From the NCBI GenBank assembly GCA_013396915.1, contig VWZL01002042.1:772627-836626 (forward strand): 64,000 nt of DNA. The letters are read 5' to 3'. The notes beneath the pieces are model-generated. The model searched no databases. It saw only the letters and a program-made list of their open reading frames with translations, and was not told the origin of the DNA. Both the position numbers and the translations under genes were made by a program. Source of the DNA: Stercorarius parasiticus (Eukaryota > Chordata > Aves > Charadriiformes > Stercorariidae). Positions 45,801-54,260 of this stretch are shown here, piece by piece (the stretch's first letter is position 1; every line of letters starts with the position of its first letter).

Positions 45801-48534
45801 GAATGCCACTAGCACGCAGATGGTAAGGCAAACGGGTCTTGAGGAGAGTGTGTCCCCAGCATGGGGTCTCTTGGGGTGATGAGGGCTAGGGACCTCTGTA
45901 CACAAGGCAGAGACCTCCTGAGTCCCTGAGATATTGGATTAGGGAAGAAACAGTGAGTATTCAGTGCCAGGATGACTGAATTCGCAGATCACAGATCTGC
46001 GAAGGACTTGCTGTCTGTGTCCATCTGTCTCATTTTAAATTGACTGAGCTATTTCTTTCCACGATCCCAGGTGGCTGTGAGATCCACTGCTTAACGTTGT
46101 GTTGCCTGTTACTTAGAGCTAGGCATAAGATTTTGCCTGAATATCTTTTGTGACCCCATTGTGCAGATCCAGATGATTTGGGGGATGTCTACTCATTAGA
46201 AAAAAACACAACCTAAATATGCACAAGCTTATTGTTCCAGCAAGAGAAAGTATCCAGAGAAGCCTCCATCGTGTACACCACCTGTGGCCAAAACTTTTCC
46301 CAGGTTCAGAAGCCCCAGGAATTACTTTTTTTCTCTTCTTTTTCTCCCCTCTGTTTGGTGAAAATATAAAAACACGTTCATTTGCATGGATCCTAAGTTT
46401 CTCCTCCTCCTGTTTCTCAGTTATTTGCCCTGATTTGGCCCATTCACACTTCTTTGGTCTGAATCACATCTCAAAGCATTTCCCTGAGCTGCCATTCTCT
46501 TGTAAGGATGGTGATAAGATACAGAAGTGCCAGACAGAAATGTTCTTCTCCCCACTAATCCTGGTGCTGTCTAGTTCTCTTTCCACCGATACAACGATCC
46601 TTTTTCTCCCTTTCCCTGCAGCTGTTCTTTGCAAACGTGGATGCAACCGGAGTGAAAGAAAATCGCTTCAACCCTCCGATCATAGCCCGGTACATCCGCA
46701 TTAACCCCACTCACTACAGCATCCGGACCACGCTGCGCATGGAGCTCATCGGCTGCGATCTGAACAGTATGTCCCACCTCTGGATACCGAGCACCAAAGC
46801 CAGGGCTTGACACAATGGGGTGCTGAGCGCCAGCCCCCCGTGTTTCAGGACTCCCCGGGCAGTTGTGGAGGGGGAAGGAGGAGGCTGGAGATGGCATTGA
46901 GATGTTGGGGGAACAAAGCTGGAAAATCTCATTATGGTCTTAGAGATGGCAATCCCAGAGGGAGAGCATGGGGCCACCTCTCGCCACCGCTTCTTCCTGC
47001 GCCACCAGAAGCCTCCAGCAGCAGCTAAGCTGATAGCTGGGAGAACAGGGAACAAGCGGAGACAGATGCTATTGGCTTTTCCTCTGGTTTTGCCACTCCA
47101 AGGCAAGACTGCTCCGGCCCACAGTGCTGCCCGGGGCAGTGGTGCTCTGGGATCCTTTCTTTAGCTTCGCACACCACAAGGGCAGACTCTCCAGCAGCTA
47201 CAAGCCGCAGTGGCTGTGCTGTCACCCCGTGCCACAAGCATGCCCCATCACAGCGTGTGCAGGGTGTCCCCCTGCTAGGTATTTTTGTCCTTCCCCTGGA
47301 GACAGGTTCTCCTTATGTCCTGGCAGACGCACAAATTCTTCACCTTCCTCCTAGACAAAATCTCCAGGGAGAAAAGAAGGTGGGACTAGTGGCGGGTATA
47401 GTTTGGTGCTCCCCAGCCAGAGCCATGCTGCACACAGGGGCCCTGAGCAGTGCAGGGACCACGACACTGCAGCAAGGCACAGGAGAACCTGTAACCAGGG
47501 AAAGTGCATGCACCGGATGGGTCTGTTCCCTCCTCTAACAAGCATCGCTCCTCTCTTCCAGGCTGCTCCATGCCCCTAGGAATGGAGAACAGAAGGATCC
47601 CTGACCAGCGCATCTCTGCGTCCTCCTACAGCAGCAATGTCTTCTCCAGCTGGTCACCCTCCCAGGCCCGCCTGAACCTGCAGGGGAGGACCAACGCATG
47701 GAGGCCAAAGGTAGCCCATGCAAGAAGATGCCCAGGCAGGCAGCTGGGGCACGGGCAGGCAGGTGGGATCCCAGAAGGGAGGCTGGGTGCTTGCAACCTC
47801 TCCTGGCCGGAGCTGCGTGGGGAGTGTGCAAAGCCACATGCACTGTGCAAGCTGCCTGATTTAGCACCCAGCAGCTCCAACCAGATGCCTGGTAGGGCAG
47901 GTGATGCCCAGGACTATGTGCAGGGCTAGCTTGGCTTCAGCTGCGATGAATTTGTCTTTCTCATTGCTGCTGAAGAGCTGAAGGCAGTCTGTCCTTCCCC
48001 AGAGCAACAGCCCCAGCGAGTGGTTGCAGGTGGACTTTGAAGTAACCAAGAAGGTGACCGCAATCATAACCCAAGGTGCCAAAGCTGTCTTCACCCACAT
48101 GTTTGTGAAGGAGTTTGCTGTCTCCAGCAGCCAGGACGGGGTGCACTGGAGCCCGGTCCTGCAGGACGGCAAGGAGAAGGTAGGCAGAGCTGCTCCACAG
48201 CCAAAGGCAGCCCATGGCCACCCCTGGGGCAGTAAGCGCAGACCTTGGCAGCAAACTTTCTCATAGGATTTTTTGCAAAAGTCATGAACCAGGCTGTGCT
48301 TTTTCCTCCCTAAAGGGTTCCCAAGTGGTGGTTGTCCAGCAGAAGCGAGCGCACCCCTGATTTCTCTCTCCTCCCCAGATTTTCAAGGCAAACCAAGACC
48401 ACACCAGCACAGTGACAAACACCCTGGAGCCCCCCCTCTTTGCACGCTACGTGAGGATACACCCCCACCGGTGGCACAACCACATTGCCCTGCGGATAGA
48501 GCTCCTCGGTTGCGACACTCAGCAGGAGTACTGA
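21729..48534 (+). CDS. F8: F8, coagulation factor VIII (complete gene, 26 exons)
   Basis: A secreted plasma glycoprotein, the cofactor that activated thrombin releases so that factor IXa can activate factor X on platelet membranes. It circulates bound to von Willebrand factor. All 26 exons are present with GT-AG borders and compatible phases, summing to 6690 nt or 2229 residues. Order: signal peptide (1-20, cleavage likely before KVRRYY), A1, acidic a1, A2, a2, B, a3, A3, C1, C2. Thrombin sites are R378/S, R743/S and R1583/S. Predicted type 1 copper ligands are H282, C325, H330 and H1851, C1897, H1902. The C domains keep their discoidin pattern ([23 protein letters not shown] end). The gene spans 27 kb, against about 187 kb in human. 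No frameshift or premature stop was seen. Factor V is excluded by the B domain, the C-terminus and the neighbours. Confidence 0.98.
22681..22720. repeat. 20-base tandem duplication in F8 intron 1
   Basis: Two perfect adjacent copies of TTCCCTCTGCCACGTCCCCT occur, followed by a partial pyrimidine-rich continuation. Confidence 0.9.
25366..25910 (+). mobile_element. CR1 LINE fragment, sense, in F8 intron 1
   Basis: About 545 bases carry classic CR1 3' motifs: GGGCCCCTCACTGCAAGAAA, GAGAAGGGCAACAAAGCTGG, GGCTGAGGGAGCTGGGGGTG and AACAGGCTGCCCAGGGAACC. It ends in the ATTCTATGATTCTATGAT octamer repeat. Remnants of the reverse-transcriptase C-terminal region are still open but degraded. It sits only about 210 bases upstream of exon 2. 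Confidence 0.96.
26123..26247 (+). CDS. F8: F8 exon 2: A1 domain
   Basis: The conserved core is [20 protein letters not shown]. The acceptor is CTACAG and the donor ATGG/GTATGA. The first half (residues about 51-70) is diverged, as expected for this linker. Confidence 0.95.
26514..26636 (+). CDS. F8: F8 exon 3: A1 domain
   Basis: Encodes [19 protein letters not shown] and the [13 protein letters not shown] block, near-identical to other F8 sequences. It is 123 nt. Confidence 0.98.
27133..27345 (+). CDS. F8: F8 exon 4: A1 domain
   Basis: Contains [16 protein letters not shown], the [13 protein letters not shown] loop and [18 protein letters not shown]. It is 213 nt, the same as I recall for human. 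Confidence 0.97.
28400..28471 (+). CDS. F8: F8 exon 5: A1 domain
   Basis: A 72-nt exon ending in the conserved [11 protein letters not shown]. It has a TTGCAG acceptor and a GAAG/GTAACT donor. Confidence 0.95.
28931..29023 (+). CDS. F8: F8 exon 6: A1 domain, shortened
   Basis: Encodes [20 protein letters not shown] and [10 protein letters not shown]. At 93 nt it is 24 nt shorter than the human exon as I recall it. The difference falls in the surface loop before the HTINGY motif. Confidence 0.95.
29416..29777 (-). mobile_element. CR1 LINE fragment, antisense, in F8 intron 6
   Basis: It begins AATAGAATCATTTAGGTTGG. The characteristic ACCCTTAAGATCATTGAGTC, CCTGCAGGGATGGTGACTC, GGGCAGCCTGTCCCAGTG and GAAGAAATTTCTCCTAATA blocks of an avian CR1 3' region follow, in reverse orientation. 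The left end is clear and the right end approximate. Confidence 0.93.
30920..31141 (+). CDS. F8: F8 exon 7: A1 domain, copper site
   Basis: Carries [20 protein letters not shown] with predicted ligand H282, and the FCQMLSH motif with C325 and H330, matching the type 1 copper ligands of A1. It is 222 nt. Confidence 0.98.
31421..31655 (+). CDS. F8: F8 exon 8: end of A1, acidic a1, start of A2
   Basis: The a1 segment is strongly acidic with two Tyr in acidic context ([12 protein letters not shown]). The thrombin site IQVR/SFAKE lies at 31557/31558, and the A2 start is [14 protein letters not shown]. The exon is nine codons shorter than human. At the position of the human activated-protein-C site R336 the P1 residue is Lys (31474-31476). 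Confidence 0.97.
32613..32787 (+). CDS. F8: F8 exon 9: A2 domain
   Basis: Encodes [20 protein letters not shown] and [18 protein letters not shown]. The donor is AAG/GTAAGA and the next exon starts at a codon boundary. Confidence 0.97.
33776..33869 (+). CDS. F8: F8 exon 10: A2 domain
   Basis: Encodes [20 protein letters not shown], near-identical to the family. It is 94 nt and ends in phase 1. Confidence 0.98.
35407..35618 (+). CDS. F8: F8 exon 11: A2 domain, factor IXa-contact loop
   Basis: Contains [40 protein letters not shown] and Q. R568 of DQRGNQ corresponds to the second activated-protein-C site of human F8 and is conserved. The same loop is the known factor IXa-binding segment. Confidence 0.97.
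35918..36068 (+). CDS. F8: F8 exon 12: A2 domain
   Basis: Encodes [20 protein letters not shown] and [11 protein letters not shown]. It is 151 nt with donor A/GTGAGT. Confidence 0.98.
36222..36431 (+). CDS. F8: F8 exon 13: A2 domain
   Basis: Encodes [20 protein letters not shown] and [18 protein letters not shown]. The acceptor is TTCCAG and the donor CCAG/GTTAGT, a weaker but valid site. Confidence 0.97.
36432..37704 (+). other. F8: F8 intron 13
   Basis: A 1.27-kb intron before the B-domain exon. No repeat, coding sequence or RNA gene is recognised inside. Confidence 0.9.
37705..40474 (+). CDS. F8: F8 exon 14: end of A2, a2, entire B domain, a3, start of A3
   Basis: A single 2770-nt exon without interruption. 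It opens with [17 protein letters not shown] (end of A2), then acidic a2 and the thrombin site [11 protein letters not shown] at 37859/37860. The B domain that follows has no detectable sequence conservation but 18 N-X-S/T sequons, as expected for a glycan-rich spacer. Acidic a3 ([12 protein letters not shown]... [11 protein letters not shown]) has Tyr residues in sulfation context. The third thrombin site [14 protein letters not shown] lies at 40379/40380. About 840 residues separate the a2 and a3 cleavage sites, roughly 110 fewer than in human. Confidence 0.97.
40787..40955 (+). CDS. F8: F8 exon 15: A3 domain
   Basis: Encodes [20 protein letters not shown] and [18 protein letters not shown]. 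The acceptor reads CCAGCAG, so splicing could begin at 40787 or 40790, both in frame. The first is used here. The donor is ATG/GTGAAT. Confidence 0.93.
41809..42015 (+). CDS. F8: F8 exon 16: A3 domain
   Basis: Encodes [20 protein letters not shown] and [15 protein letters not shown]. It is 207 nt, two codons shorter than the human exon as I recall it. Confidence 0.97.
42605..42833 (+). CDS. F8: F8 exon 17: A3 domain
   Basis: Encodes [20 protein letters not shown] and [20 protein letters not shown]. It is 229 nt, phase 0 in and phase 1 out. Confidence 0.97.
42931..43113 (+). CDS. F8: F8 exon 18: A3 domain, copper site
   Basis: Encodes [20 protein letters not shown] and [16 protein letters not shown]1851 is the predicted type 1 copper ligand. 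It is 183 nt. Confidence 0.98.
43322..43438 (+). CDS. F8: F8 exon 19: end of A3
   Basis: Encodes [20 protein letters not shown] then [11 protein letters not shown]1897 and H1902 complete the predicted A3 copper site. It is 117 nt. Confidence 0.98.
43439..44671 (+). other. F8: F8 intron 19
   Basis: A 1.23-kb intron separating A3 from C1. Nothing recognisable was found inside. Confidence 0.9.
44672..44743 (+). CDS. F8: F8 exon 20: start of C1
   Basis: Encodes [20 protein letters not shown] and GQY, the start of the first discoidin-type C domain. It is 72 nt. Confidence 0.98.
45075..45160 (+). CDS. F8: F8 exon 21: C1
   Basis: Encodes [20 protein letters not shown], then NAWIQ. It is 86 nt with donor CAG/GTAAGA. 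Confidence 0.98.
45667..45822 (+). CDS. F8: F8 exon 22: C1
   Basis: Encodes [20 protein letters not shown], almost invariant in F8, and a diverged [10 protein letters not shown] end. The following intron 22 is only 799 bases. Confidence 0.98.
46622..46766 (+). CDS. F8: F8 exon 23: end of C1
   Basis: Encodes [20 protein letters not shown] and [13 protein letters not shown]. It is 145 nt. Confidence 0.98.
47562..47710 (+). CDS. F8: F8 exon 24: start of C2
   Basis: Encodes [20 protein letters not shown] and [13 protein letters not shown]. The C2 domain binds phosphatidylserine membranes and von Willebrand factor in characterised F8 proteins. It is 149 nt. Confidence 0.98.
48003..48179 (+). CDS. 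F8: F8 exon 25: C2
   Basis: Encodes [20 protein letters not shown] and [18 protein letters not shown]. It is 177 nt with a CCCCAG acceptor. Confidence 0.97.
48379..48534 (+). CDS. F8: F8 exon 26: end of C2 and stop
   Basis: Encodes [34 protein letters not shown], then TGA at 48532-48534. The C-terminal Cys pairs with the Cys at the start of exon 24 in the known fold. Confidence 0.98.
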   Translation: MFKANQDHTSTVTNTLEPPLFARYVRIHPHRWHNHIALRIELLGCDTQQEY

Positions 48535-48740
48535 CGGCTGCGGGGCCAGGCATGGCCAGCGCTGGCCCGAGGACCCCCATCCAACCGGACACTGAACTCT
48601 CACCAGGGCTGGAGCCAGCCCTCCGGGGACCTGGCCACCCCCGCAGACGGGGAGGAGAAGGCCTCCAGAGCTGTCACCATGGCTGGCTCGTTATCAGCCT
48701 CTTCCTGTCCTTCATCTACCAGATGCCATATATTCAGACG

Positions 48741-48808
48741 TAATGCTGAAGAGTTAAACAGTAATTTTCCAGTGTAATGCTGAAGAATTAAACAGTAATT
48801 TTCCAGTA
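48741..48808 (+). repeat. F8: 34-base tandem duplication in F8 3' UTR
   Basis: Two adjacent 34-base copies (48741-48774, 48775-48808) share TAATGCTGAAGA and TTAAACAGTAATTTTCCAGT. They differ by G/A after GAAGA and by the final base. The first difference turns GTTAAA into ATTAAA in the second copy. Confidence 0.95.
48787..48792 (+). terminator. F8: ATTAAA poly(A) signal, candidate for F8
   Basis: This is the commonest variant hexamer and lies 253 bases after the stop codon, in the second copy of the tandem duplication. T-rich sequence (TTTCTCTGCACTTTCTCCTCTG) follows. It would give a 3' UTR of about 280 bases, far shorter than the human one. Confidence 0.55.
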
Positions 48809-51800
48809 TTTCTCTGCACTTTCTCCTCTGCTCCAGCCTTGGAGTCCCCGGGGGCTCAGTCAGCATTACCAGCAGCTAGTAATTAATTAGCCTCAGAGCT
48901 TCTCAGCTCCGTTTTGCACAAGCTGGGACTGCCCGGGCACAGTCCTGGAGGAGGAGGAAGCAGCAAAGATAAGGGCTGGGGGAGGAGGCCCTGCATCCAT
49001 TTCACAATCAGTGGGGATCGAGGGAGGCAGGGCTCGCTCAACCTGACTCAGCACTGGGCTTTGGCACTCCACTTCCCTTCGTCTCCTTCCCATAACGCTC
49101 CTGCTGCCATGGTTGGGTGCCACCATCCTGCTTTCCATGGCTGCCTCGAGCAGGCCCTCCTTGCTCGCTCACTGGAGGAGTTCTGTACGTGGCTGTGGCT
49201 CCCTGGGGCTCTGGTGGGACGTGGACCACTGGATGAGCTGCCACCTTGCCATGATCCCTAGCAAGGCGTGTCATGGGCTGGAGCCATCTTCCTGCCACCG
49301 GTGGCTCTCTCCCTCCCTGTCACCCACCCCACACAGTGGCAGATGTTTCTCCTCCCAGGAATGGTGATGAGCAGGGTGACACCGGCTCTCACGGGATGGG
49401 GACCTTCCCAAACAATGGCCACCTCGTAAAGGCCCGGAGCGCCTGGTGGGTGGTGGAGCAGGCACGGGGTCATGCCTGCCGGGCAGCACGCTTCTTCTCC
49501 ATGGCCGTGGCAGCGTTGTCATAACTGCTGGCTTGCCAGAGCCTGCACCAACCTATCCCCAGCACTGCGAGTCCCCCCTCTGTGGCGGGGGAGCCAGCTG
49601 GCCGCACAAACACCTCTGGCATGGGGTGGGAAGCAGGAGTGTGAAGGGGCTTTGGAGAATGGTGGGGGTCAGCCAGGCACTGGCTGCCATCACAGTGGGA
49701 TGGGCAGGGTAGTTGCACCAGCCCAGCACTGGCCAGCAGTTGGCTTGTGAATTCCCAGGGCACCCCATCAGAGTCAGGGAGTCTCTGAGGAGAGCTCTGC
49801 CGGCAGCACCAGGGGACGGTCGTGGTGGGGGTGCCAGGTCCCTGCCATGAGGCAGGGTGGTTGTGCAAGGAATGGCTGCTCTGAGCCACCCAGCTCCTGC
49901 CCGCCCTCGGGGGCACCAGGACGGCTGTGGTGTGCACAGATGCTCTCCATCACGGCCTGGGTCTGGGGGAAGCAGGGCCACGCACTGCAGATCAATCCAG
50001 TGGCCTGACCCGTCCGGGACCCCACACCCAGCGGAGATCAGAAGCTTCTGCCTCAAATGAAGCAGGGCTGAAAAAACCTGATGGAACTGCCGGGCTCCAC
50101 ATTGCTGTACAAGGAGCCTTTGCTGTGGCCCTGGCAGTGATTACATTAGAGCTCCGAGCAGGAGATGCAATCACCCTTTGGTTTAATTGCATTCTGACAA
50201 TAACCAGGCACAGATGTGAGGAGAGGCTGCCTGGCAAGCGCTGGCCTGAAGACAGGAATTGGAGCCACAAGCTTCTCAAAGGGGAACACCCCTGCCTGAG
50301 GCAGGGTAGCCTTCAGCCTGGGAGGACAGAACCTGCCACCTTGGACCCTTCCCAAGGCAACCTTCCTCAGCTCCAAGGCAACTGCATCTCCTCTGAGCAC
50401 GGTGGCCAATGCTGCTCAAGTACAGCTGGCCGCAGCCTCTGGACCACCAGTGCAGAGGAGCATCCCAGGCATGGTGAAGGGCCTGATGGCAGAGAGAACA
50501 GAGCAGAGACAGCAGCTCAGACCCAAACAGCAGCTGGACTGTAGACAGAGCCCCGCAGAGCCTCGCTGAGGAACTGGCCCAGTCCCCTGTGTTGGTGCCC
50601 TTGGACAAGGGCCGACATCTGCACCCTCTGTCCATGGCTTCCACTGCGGTCCAGGCTGGGCCTGAGCAGCTGAAGCTTAAATACCCATCAGGGTGAGAGG
50701 CTGGTCAAGAGCAGGGGGTTTTATCAACACAAAGATTGGTGAGGACCACAAGCCACCCAGGAGCTGGCCCAGATGCGGGTGCCGTCCATCCTGCAGGACT
50801 GGCTGCTCTGTATGGTCCTGGCTGCCTGGTCTCTCAGGGCTGGTACCCAGCTCTGCTTGCTGAAACGGGGACGCAGTTGCTGCCTGTGGATGCTCAGGCT
50901 CATCCTGCCTCCAGAAACAGGCTGCTGTGTTGTGGCACATTTCTCCGGTGACAGAGGGTTAGATCAGAGAAAAAGCTGTGTGCACCGGAGCCCCCTCTGG
51001 TTGGAGGAAACAGGGCTGAAATCTCCGCAGGCGGCCGAGCAGCCTTCGCCAACTAGCCCTGAGCAGCTCCAGGATGTTCTCCAGCCACCCAGGAAGGAGC
51101 GAAGGGGCTGTGCTGAGCGAGAGCACTGGGAAGGGGCTGTGGGCAGGCGGGCAGATGTGTCAGAGCCTACCAAGCTCTGGCATCCATTACTGGAAGCGTC
51201 TCTTGACATTTATCTTGTGCGGAACGGAGGCCAGACGCTGTTCCCTCCCAGTGCGACGCAGATCCAAGATGCGTCACAGCCTCCCCCAAGCCACAGACGT
51301 TTCTGTGCAGGGGAAAGGCTAGACCAGCACCAAGCCCTCTGCCTCTTGGCCAGGGGATGCCCTGCCGAGTCACCACCCAGCACAGAGCCCTGCTGTGGCC
51401 GGGGCTGCCTGGCCAAATCCTCCTGGACACCAGGGATCTTATCCTCTGTCATGGCTCAGCAGCTAGGATTGCCTGGGCTGGCTGATACAGTGATCACGCA
51501 GCTATATCTGGTGTTTCCAGGAAGACAAAACACATCCCTTCCATCCTGAAAAGGGATTTAACATGCTGAAGAGAGCATTTGAGCAGGTACCACGGCCGAC
51601 AGGGAGTGAAGCAAACTCTGGAAAGCACAGCTTAATTCCCAGCTCAGCCATGGAGCTAGGGCCAAGCTGCTCACCACCTCCTCTGCCTTGGTTTCCCCGT
51701 ATGTAACCAGGAGGGAATGAACAGACTTAGACTTCCCTTTTCTGTCTGTCAGGTGTCTCTTGCCATATTTCTCCTTCCTACTACGTATTCCACAATTAAC

Positions 51801-52451
51801 TGCAGGGCTTCTCTCTGCTCTCTGTATCTCTTGCCTCCTACCCCACATTGTTTCCAGCCTGTTTCTAGCCCGTGAGTGCAAGAGGAGCCTGGAGCCGAGG
51901 TGTCCTGCCTTCAGGATGTGCTCAGGGCAGCACGTTTCCAAGCCATGCCCCACAATCCCACTGGATGTCTGTACTCCCCACCCCAATTGGTGGCAGATCC
52001 ATGGCCTTCTTCCTCTTAATCCCCATCCACTTGACACATCTGCTGCAGAGGAGGAAGGGGTGGGCAGCTAGCCCCACAGGGCAGTCCCGGGCTGGAGACC
52101 AATGCAGGAACTTCATCCCAGGGGGATGGAGTTTTCTAGGAAGTTTCTTGGGAAGGATGAAGTTTTTCAAGGCTGGAGGGGTGGGTGCACTGCCCCTTGT
52201 GATCTGGGGGCTCCCTGTCCACCCCGTTGGCCTCAGCCTGCAGCAGAGCAGGCACCCGGTAGCCCGCACCGGGGAACGCTTGTTGTGCTGCCCCAAATGA
52301 CCCTCTCGTCCTCTGTGTACATGGGTGCACGGCCAGGCTCGCTCCTCCACTTGCTGTGCGCACAAGTAAAACCAGTTTGCGCAGAGGGCACCGGCTTTGT
52401 CCTGGGGCTGAAGTTCCTTATGGTGGGTGGCCCCAGAGCGAGGGAAGTGGC

Positions 52452-52474
52452 GTGTGTGTGTGTGTGTGTGTGTG
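52452..52474. repeat. (TG)n microsatellite
   Basis: About eleven uninterrupted GT/TG dinucleotides lie in non-coding sequence 3.9 kb downstream of F8. Confidence 0.95.
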
Positions 52475-53599
52475 GAGTGAGAGGGGCTGGATGCTGCACA
52501 TCAGCACAGGGAAGAAGGCCTGACTCTGCCTCAAAATACACCCAGATCCAAGAAAAAGGAGAGTTTCCAGTGTTTCTCTGCTCTCCCCAGTAGAGAGTTC
52601 TGCTGCGAGACTCAAAACAGCTTCTGGGATCAGAGGGATTCGTTTTGGCAGCATCAGGTGTGTGAAATCTGAGTCAGGATTGAAGGTCCCCAGGGCTGCC
52701 ACCAGCAAACCCCCCGAGGAGAGCAGCCCTGGCCACTGCCTGTCCCACAAAGACCTCCTGGGAACGCAGGCCCAGTCGGGAGCAGGTTTATTCCCACATG
52801 GCAGGAGAAACTTGCTGTCAGAACAAGACGGATTTTTTTTCTTTTCTTCTTCTCCTCCTCTTACGCCCCTGCTGTCCTGTTTCCTTTCTCTAGGGATTTA
52901 CACCCTTCTTTTCCTTGTATTTCTTAGGGTAACCTTAGACCGAGGCAACCTCTGGAACTCATCTAGCAGCAGGGTGGGAGTCTGGTGCAAGGAAACCTCA
53001 AAACCCCCAGGATCCCGGGGCTGGCGTGAAAAATCCCTTCAGTGATTATCTTAAAGAAGATTCCACCAGAATTAATTTCCCGTCCCCAAATAAAGCTCAG
53101 ACTTCACCTGAGGCGATGGCATGGGTACGACTCATAGAGAGGGCACAAAAAGTTTGACGACGGCCCTTCCTGCCACGCACAGGTGACGAATGCAGGGGTC
53201 TGCCATCCCACCCATAGCCATGTGAGTCACAGGTGCTCGAGGAGGTGGAAGACCCAGAACAGGGAAGGAGAACGGGACCATCTCTGCCGCAGCACAGAGA
53301 AATCCCTGGGTCTCCTCACCTTGGAGACACCCCGGAGCCCAGCACGCCCTGCTCTGTGCCCCAGCGGGGACGACCGTCAGCTTGTGAGAGCCAGGTCTGC
53401 CCCAATGCTGCTTTGGAGAGGTGTCTCCATGTCATCGCCCAGGCTGTGAGGGGACAAAAGCCTTTCTCAGATCCAGCCTCCTGCCCTGGGTTTGGCAATC
53501 ACATGAGCATGAGGGGTGCAGCCAACACCCCCCCCACCACCACCTCAGCAGGGTCCCAGGAGCATCCAGACTTGTCAGCACCCCTCCTGGCGTGCAGGC

Positions 53600-54260
53600 T
53601 GATAGCTCTGCTAGCCCGTGGGCACGTCCGGCGGCCGTCACGGGCCAGGGGCTGTTCCCAGCAGGGACGCGATGGGGACACTCGTGTTTCGCGGGGGAAA
53701 AAGGACCCCACGCCTGCAGCCAGGCCGGGCTCCCAGCTGCCGGTGTGCTGCCTGTGCGGGGCCGCCGTGCCCCAACCCTTCCACCTCCGACACCGGACCG
53801 GTGGGGGGCAGCGCGGGGGCAGCCCCCGCTGCGGCCGGCCCCCGTCCCTNNNNNNNNNNNNNNNNNNNNNNNNNNNNNNNNNNNNNNNNNNNNNNNNNNN
53901 NNNNNNNNNNNNNNNNNNNNNNNNNNNNNNNNNNNNNNNNNNNNNNNNNNNNNNNNNNNNNNNNNNNNNNGGTTTTCCCCACGGGAAAGCGCGTCTCTGC
54001 CCCCCCACCCCGGCCCCTATCCCCACCAAGGCCGGGCAGGGACCCCCGCGGTGCCCCCCGCCATCCCACATCCCTTGTGTCCCGTCCCCCCCCTTCCCCG
54101 TGGGCCCAGCGCCCTGCGCCTAGCTCAGGCCCGGCACGAAGCCCCCGGGGGTCCCCCACCATCCCGTCCCTCCTGCACACACAGCGGGGTCCCCAAGGCA
54201 GAGACACCCAGGGTGGGCATCCAGGTGTGTGCCCCGTATGTGGCACTGCTGGTCCCCAGC
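53600..54260. promoter_or_regulatory. MPP1: GC-rich island, candidate MPP1 promoter and first exon
   Basis: CG-rich sequence on both sides of a run of N, 6.8 kb upstream of the first recognised MPP1 exon and on the correct side of it. By position it is the best candidate for the MPP1 5' end. No exon 1 coding sequence is readable in the sequenced part. This is an inference. Confidence 0.4.
53850..53970. other. Assembly gap, 121 N
   Basis: A run of N inside the GC-rich island. Long open frames through it are artefacts of untranslatable codons. Confidence 1.

Noticed and set aside
45823..46621. F8A or F8B-like transcript inside F8 intron 22
   Set aside because: The intron is only 799 bases, with no CpG island and no open frame resembling F8A.
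50773..51549. 258-codon frame beginning with a signal-peptide-like hydrophobic run
   Set aside because: Considered as SMIM9 or a secreted protein. The later sequence is low-complexity chance translation with no SMIM9 features.
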